Source: Methanosarcinales archaeon
GTDB lineage: Archaea; Halobacteriota; Methanosarcinia; Methanosarcinales; Methanocomedenaceae
Length of the DNA stretch: 8,584 nt
Direction: 5' to 3'
Assembly: GCA_030638625.1 (NCBI GenBank)
Contig: DAOWEE010000352.1
Location: 1-8,584, forward strand
The notes beneath the pieces are model-generated. The model worked only from the letters and a program-made list of their open reading frames with translations. It had not been told where the DNA came from and did not search any database. Below are positions 5,632 through 8,584 of this stretch, piece after piece (within the stretch, counting starts at the first letter, position 1; each line of letters opens with the position of its first letter). A program made the translations under genes and the position numbers.

Positions 5632-5853
5632 TCAGCTCTTAATCCTAAGATAATCCTTCCCCGCTTTTGTCATCTGATATATTTTTTGTTTATTAGAGTT
5701 ATCTATAAAATTGTGTTTGAGATAAATTTCGATTATCGGTTTTACTTCGTTTTCATTTAAGTTCATTTCATTAGCAATTTGTCGTAAACTAATGGACTTA
5801 CGTTTTTCAATCTTATTGAGAATGTCAATAAAAACGTCTTTAGATTCTCCCAT
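5632..5853 (-). CDS. Small winged-helix DNA-binding protein
   Basis: From the ATG at 5853 the protein has 73 residues: an N-terminal helix VFIDILNKIEKRK, a helix-turn-helix built on SISLRQIANEMNLNENEV and IIEIYLKHNFI, then the wing and last strand KIYQMTKAGKDYL. This is the single winged-helix layout of many small archaeal regulators. A TTG at 5865 would add four residues. ATG 5853 is preferred because a TATA-like element at 5876-5890 is centred about 30 bases upstream, so the transcript would start at or very near the ATG; this fits leaderless translation and explains the lack of a ribosome binding site. The gene faces the other small regulator tail to tail. Its target is not evident. Confidence 0.65.
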   Translation of the reverse strand: MGESKDVFIDILNKIEKRKSISLRQIANEMNLNENEVKPIIEIYLKHNFIDNSNKQKIYQMTKAGKDYLRIKS

Positions 5854-5875
5854 ATACGTGTACAATTAAAAAGTG

Positions 5876-5890
5876 TTTAAATAAATAAAT
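5876..5890. promoter_or_regulatory. AT element, possible two-way promoter
   Basis: TTTAAATAAATAAAT resembles a TATA box on both strands. Its centre is about 30 bases from the ATG of the - strand winged-helix gene (5853) and about 31 bases from an ATG on the + strand at 5914. Archaeal leaderless genes have this spacing. Support is by motif and distance only. Confidence 0.4.
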
Positions 5891-6063
5891 GTGAGTTACA
5901 ATAGTAAGAAACAATGTTCAGGGTTAGTGATAACGCTGGATTCATGGACTGGATGTCCGGGCATTTGAAAGGTGCACTACAGTATCAATGTAATGCACCC
6001 TATTGTTCGGATTTTCAACACCAAGCACCTCTGTTCTGAGTTACTTTTGGGTGCATGCAAAGT
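5891..6063. other. Intergenic block with a possible 41-codon ORF and inverted repeat
   Basis: This block looks less AT-rich than the DNA on either side. It contains an open frame from ATG 5914 to TGA 6039 beginning MFRVSDNAGF and ending HQAPLF, with two cysteines (NAPYC region), no recognised family and no ribosome binding site. It may be a decayed gene piece, a leaderless small gene or a non-coding RNA. The hexamer GGTGCA recurs at 5971, inverted at 5994, and again at 6050. Nothing else is identifiable. Confidence 0.3.
5971..5999. repeat. Imperfect inverted repeat (GGTGCA...TGCACC)
   Basis: GGTGCACTAC (5971-5980) pairs with GTAATGCACC (5990-5999) with a single mismatch and a 9-base loop. 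It could be an RNA hairpin or a binding site for a dimeric regulator such as one of the two small winged-helix proteins beside it. A further GGTGCA occurs at 6050-6055 within a TGCATGCA palindrome. Confidence 0.5.
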
Positions 6064-6073
6064 AATATATATG
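6064..6073 (+). promoter_or_regulatory. Putative TATA box for the transglutaminase-like gene
   Basis: AATATATATG follows a purine-rich AAAGT that could be a BRE. Transcription would start near 6095-6100, leaving a leader of about 45 bases. The leader contains the tandem GATAAT repeat (6096-6107) and a 5-bp hairpin GACTT/AAGTC (6110-6114 with 6120-6124). Confidence 0.4.
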
Positions 6074-6140
6074 AATATAACTTATACAATACATGATAAT
6101 GATAATGATGACTTGACTGAAGTCTAATTGGTCCAAAAAA

Positions 6141-6905
6141 ATGACACTGATTCAAAACGAAAAAATGGCTTTTAAATCCCTTGCACGCTTGTTATTAATA
6201 GCTCTATTGCCGATTGTAATTATTCTGATCTCACATTTAGTAATGACGACAGAGGTGAACAATGGCGGGATGAGCGGCTCTTTTGGAATGGATGTATCCG
6301 GTTACCAGCTCTCTATGGCCGATATCGATAAAAACGGGCACAATGACCTTGAATCCACACACGATACCTGGCTGTTGAACATCCCGGATTTTGAAACTTC
6401 ACTACGGCCCATGGGCACGTTTAATCTCAAAAACCATATACTATATCCTGAGGATGCCAGCTCATACATAATGCCAGGGAATGAGGTCGTAGTATGGTAT
6501 GCCAACCACACCATACTCACTGATGGTGCATTGTTATGGAAACATAACAATAGTCCGGTCGATTTCAATTACATCACTGATGATGAACTGTTCAATAATC
6601 CGCCCCGGAGTGACCTGTGGCAAAACCCTGATTATTACCTTACCCACGGTAACACCGGCGATTGTGAAGACTTTTCAGTGGCATTTGCATCAATACTGGA
6701 GGCAAAAGGAATACCTGCCAAGGTGTTGGGTGCAAGATTGGTAAACGGGCAGTACCACTGGGTTGTGGAGTATGAGTTTGAGGGTCACATAAGGTATGCG
6801 GATATTAATAGGAATAGTGTGATTATTTTTGAGGATTTAAATCCGAATGTGGAAACCGAATGGATTACAATTAGCAAAGAATCTATAATTTGTTTGAATT
6901 CATAA
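6141..6905 (+). CDS. Membrane-anchored transglutaminase-like cysteine protein
   Basis: The protein has 254 residues. A basic N-terminal segment is followed by one hydrophobic stretch (about 14-34, LARLLLIALLPIVIILISHL), which should anchor it with the rest outside the cell. Residues 36-160 contain a short Asp/Asn-rich segment and a region with no family I recognise. The C-terminal part is a transglutaminase-like (papain-fold) domain with all three catalytic positions: Cys175 in TGDCEDFSVAF, His206 in QYHWVVEYEF and Asp221 in RYADINR. Such domains act as proteases, cross-linking or amide-cleaving enzymes; which applies here cannot be told. ATG 6141 has no clear ribosome binding site; Met9 at 6165 is an alternative, also before the membrane segment. 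The last 35 codons look more AT-rich than the rest. A large secreted surface protein starts 132 bases downstream on the same strand. Confidence 0.82.
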   Translation: MTLIQNEKMAFKSLARLLLIALLPIVIILISHLVMTTEVNNGGMSGSFGMDVSGYQLSMADIDKNGHNDLESTHDTWLLNIPDFETSLRPMGTFNLKNHILYPEDASSYIMPGNEVVVWYANHTILTDGALLWKHNNSPVDFNYITDDELFNNPPRSDLWQNPDYYLTHGNTGDCEDFSVAFASILEAKGIPAKVLGARLVNGQYHWVVEYEFEGHIRYADINRNSVIIFEDLNPNVETEWITISKESIICLNS

Positions 6906-6983
6906 GGCCAAATTTAAGTTTCGAAATATCTTTTCGAATCAATACTTCTTTTTACTTTTTATTGTCACCTAGCCATTGTTCTC

Positions 6984-6993
6984 TTAAATTAAA
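6984..6993 (+). promoter_or_regulatory. Putative TATA box for the large surface protein
   Basis: TTAAATTAAA lies about 50 bases before the ATG at 7038. Transcription would start near 7015, giving a short leader that still includes the ribosome binding site GGAG at 7026-7029. This suggests the surface protein can be expressed separately from the transglutaminase gene. Confidence 0.35.
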
Positions 6994-7037
6994 AAAGTCG
7001 GATGATATTATAATTCAATTCGTATGGAGTGGGATTA

Positions 7038-8584
7038 ATGAAATTGAAAAGATTTTTAGTAACAGGGATTATTATAATTGCTTTAATACAAATAGCTTCA
7101 GCACAGATCACTGTGGATGGAAATGATTCTGATTGGATTGCTTTGGAAGGAACAGTTCTTGAACCTTTCAAATATGACGTAGTAGACCACACCCGTGATC
7201 TTGTTTGGTTTGATCCGTCAAATGCTACAGTTTACACAATTGACTATACAAGCGGATTCGATCTGGAAATGGGAAGCATTTATATTGATGTATTTTCAGA
7301 TTATCCCAACGTTTCATTATATTTTAAGATTGTCACCAACGGTACCATTGGAGATGCCACTGGTAATGGCAATGCATCAAACGGAACAAGGCATGTATAT
7401 AATAATAGTCCAGAAATAATTCTTGAAGGCGGACCATATATTTCTGGCAATGATCCTCTAAGTGGTTCACAATTTGATATCGGCTTAACTGAGATTTATC
7501 GAATAATGTTCGATTACGACGGTGATAGCATTATGAATGAAGCCATCAAATTTGGAGATACAAATCAGTTGGTATGGGAGAGTACAGGTAATTCTACAGG
7601 ACTGATTTATAACTATTCAGGACGCGTTCTTGAAATCGGTGCAATAAACGTAGGCAATCATGATTCCAGGCTGGCAGCTCTATTATTCAGGTATGACATG
7701 CAATCTGGCAGCCAGCAGGATTATTGGTCAGAGGATTATTTACCACGACTTACACCCTCTCCACCTGAGGCCAATTTTACTGCAACACCTTCCTGCTCCG
7801 GCAGTGCTGAATTTATCTCATTATCAAACGGGGAAAGCCCAATTGTCGTGTATGTGTGGGACTTTGGGGACGGCAGCATGGATATCGGGTTCAATGCTAC
7901 CCCGACCCATCAGTATACACCGGGAGGAACCTATACAGTAACATTGAACGTCACCAACCTCTGGGGTCTTAGTAATGAAACTTCAATGAATATTACAGTA
8001 GGCAATGGGTCTGTTACTGTTGATGCCGGCCCTGATAAGGCAATTCCTGTTGGAGATTGTGTGGTTATTGGAGGGAGTCCTGTAGCCACGGGTGGCGATT
8101 CACCATACTTCTATCGATGGGAACCGGATGATGGAAGTTTGAATGCTACTAATGTTTCCAATCCACTGGCCTGTCCAACCACCACTACCACATATAGGGT
8201 GTGGGTGAACGATAGCAATAGTTATTCCGACAATGAAACGTGTTTTGGAGTTGACGAGATTATAGTAATGGTAGTACATCCGGATATTACTGTAACAAAA
8301 TCTTGTCCACCTGAAGCTGTTGTCGGTGACACTATCACCTATGACTATACAGTCACCAATACCGGTCAGGTTAACCTTACAGATGTGGTACTGACCGATA
8401 ACAGGACAACGACAGCAGGTCCGTACGGTGATGACGGTGATGGCCTTTTGAATCCAGGCGAGATATGGACATACAATGCAACGTATGTGGTTCCTGACGA
8501 AGATTCAATTACCAACAATGCTACCGTTGTGGCGAACGATACGGTTACCGGTTCAACTGTAACAGATTCGGATGAATGTACTTC
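7038..8584 (+). CDS. Large secreted surface protein with PKD and DUF11-like domains (partial, runs off the window)
   Basis: The frame from ATG 7038 is open for 515 codons to the window edge without a stop, so the C-terminus is missing. A signal peptide is clear: MKLKRFL, a hydrophobic core, and a likely cut after QIASA (residue 22). The N-terminal domain (about 23-235) starts ITVDGNDSDW, a motif seen in secreted DOMON/CBM9-like beta-sandwich domains. A PKD domain covers about 242-321 with its signature VWDFGDGS (273-280) and YTVTLNVTN. A second Ig-like domain starts at VDAGPDK (328) and runs to about 412. A DUF11-like repeat begins PDITVTKSCPPEAVVGDTI (415) and continues to the edge. About two dozen N-x-S/T sequons suggest heavy glycosylation. 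GGAG at 7026-7029, 8 bases before the ATG, fixes the start. It is probably an S-layer-associated, adhesin-like or cell-wall protein; the exact role is unknown. Confidence 0.85.
   Translation, partial: MKLKRFLVTGIIIIALIQIASAQITVDGNDSDWIALEGTVLEPFKYDVVDHTRDLVWFDPSNATVYTIDYTSGFDLEMGSIYIDVFSDYPNVSLYFKIVTNGTIGDATGNGNASNGTRHVYNNSPEIILEGGPYISGNDPLSGSQFDIGLTEIYRIMFDYDGDSIMNEAIKFGDTNQLVWESTGNSTGLIYNYSGRVLEIGAINVGNHDSRLAALLFRYDMQSGSQQDYWSEDYLPRLTPSPPEANFTATPSCSGSAEFISLSNGESPIVVYVWDFGDGSMDIGFNATPTHQYTPGGTYTVTLNVTNLWGLSNETSMNITVGNGSVTVDAGPDKAIPVGDCVVIGGSPVATGGDSPYFYRWEPDDGSLNATNVSNPLACPTTTTTYRVWVNDSNSYSDNETCFGVDEIIVMVVHPDITVTKSCPPEAVVGDTITYDYTVTNTGQVNLTDVVLTDNRTTTAGPYGDDGDGLLNPGEIWTYNATYVVPDEDSITNNATVVANDTVTGSTVTDSDECT

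Noticed and set aside
6095..6108. Tandem GATAAT units as a CRISPR or satellite repeat
   Set aside because: Two to three very short units without spacers; nothing in the window has CRISPR architecture.
6174..6182. AAATCCCTT, identical to part of the tRNA-Lys T arm (5081-5089), as a possible attachment site
   Set aside because: Only nine bases match, it lies inside a coding region, it lacks the rest of the tRNA end, and no integrase is present. A chance match is likely.
6918..6925. TTTCGAAA palindrome as a second origin box
   Set aside because: No G-string follows, the core differs from the candidate at 3750, and such an 8-base AT-rich palindrome is expected by chance.
6890..7126. 78-codon + strand frame beginning MFEFIRPNL between the two surface genes
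   Set aside because: Overlaps the end of the transglutaminase gene and the start of the secreted protein; AT-driven composition, no ribosome binding site, no recognisable fold.
7195..7941. Two + strand frames (7195-7419 and 7660-7941) in the surface-protein region
   Set aside because: They lie in other frames of the long open gene starting at 7038, which has a signal peptide and PKD and DUF11-like domains. The short frames have none.

Overview
The window looks like chromosomal DNA from a methanogen-type euryarchaeon, most likely in or near Methanosarcinales (a Methanosarcina, Methanoperedens or ANME-2-like lineage). Evidence for this is the archaeal-only protein set (aIF2-gamma, RpoE', Spt4, S24e, S27ae, Orc1/Cdc6), TATA-type promoters, GTG/TTG starts with GGAGG or GGTGA ribosome binding sites, and the style of the surface proteins. 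The lineage is an inference from protein character and gene order; no search was run.

Positions 1-3720 hold a housekeeping information-processing cluster on the + strand: aIF2-gamma, a PIN-domain ribonuclease, RNA polymerase subunit E' (Rpo7), Spt4 (RpoE''), the DUF359 GTP-dependent dephospho-CoA kinase, ribosomal protein S24e and a 49-residue zinc-ribbon S27ae. Gaps are short except before rpoE and rps24e, and the cluster ends in a hairpin terminator at about 3689. It links translation initiation, ribosome assembly, transcription elongation and coenzyme A synthesis.

Positions 3720-5107 hold an Orc1/Cdc6 replication initiator on the - strand. A single origin-recognition-box-like element (imperfect dyad plus seven Gs) lies beyond its 3' end. 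A tRNA-Lys(CTT) with an encoded CCA and a T7 terminator is divergent from orc1.

Positions 5108-6140 are AT-rich and accessory in character. They contain two tiny convergent winged-helix regulators. The first seems to have lost its ancestral start codon. The second is probably leaderless. A promoter-like AT element lies symmetrically between it and a possible 41-codon ORF, followed by inverted repeats and short tandem repeats.

Positions 6141-8584 are a cell-surface module. It has a membrane-anchored transglutaminase-like protein with an intact Cys-His-Asp triad. After it comes the first 515 codons of a large secreted, sequon-rich protein with a signal peptide, PKD domain, PKD-like domain and DUF11-like domain; this gene runs off the window end.

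The most interesting points are the ORB-like site near orc1, the paired transglutaminase and surface protein, the lost start of the first small regulator, and the symmetric promoter element with its small ORF. I see no CRISPR array, complete transposase, rRNA or prophage genes.
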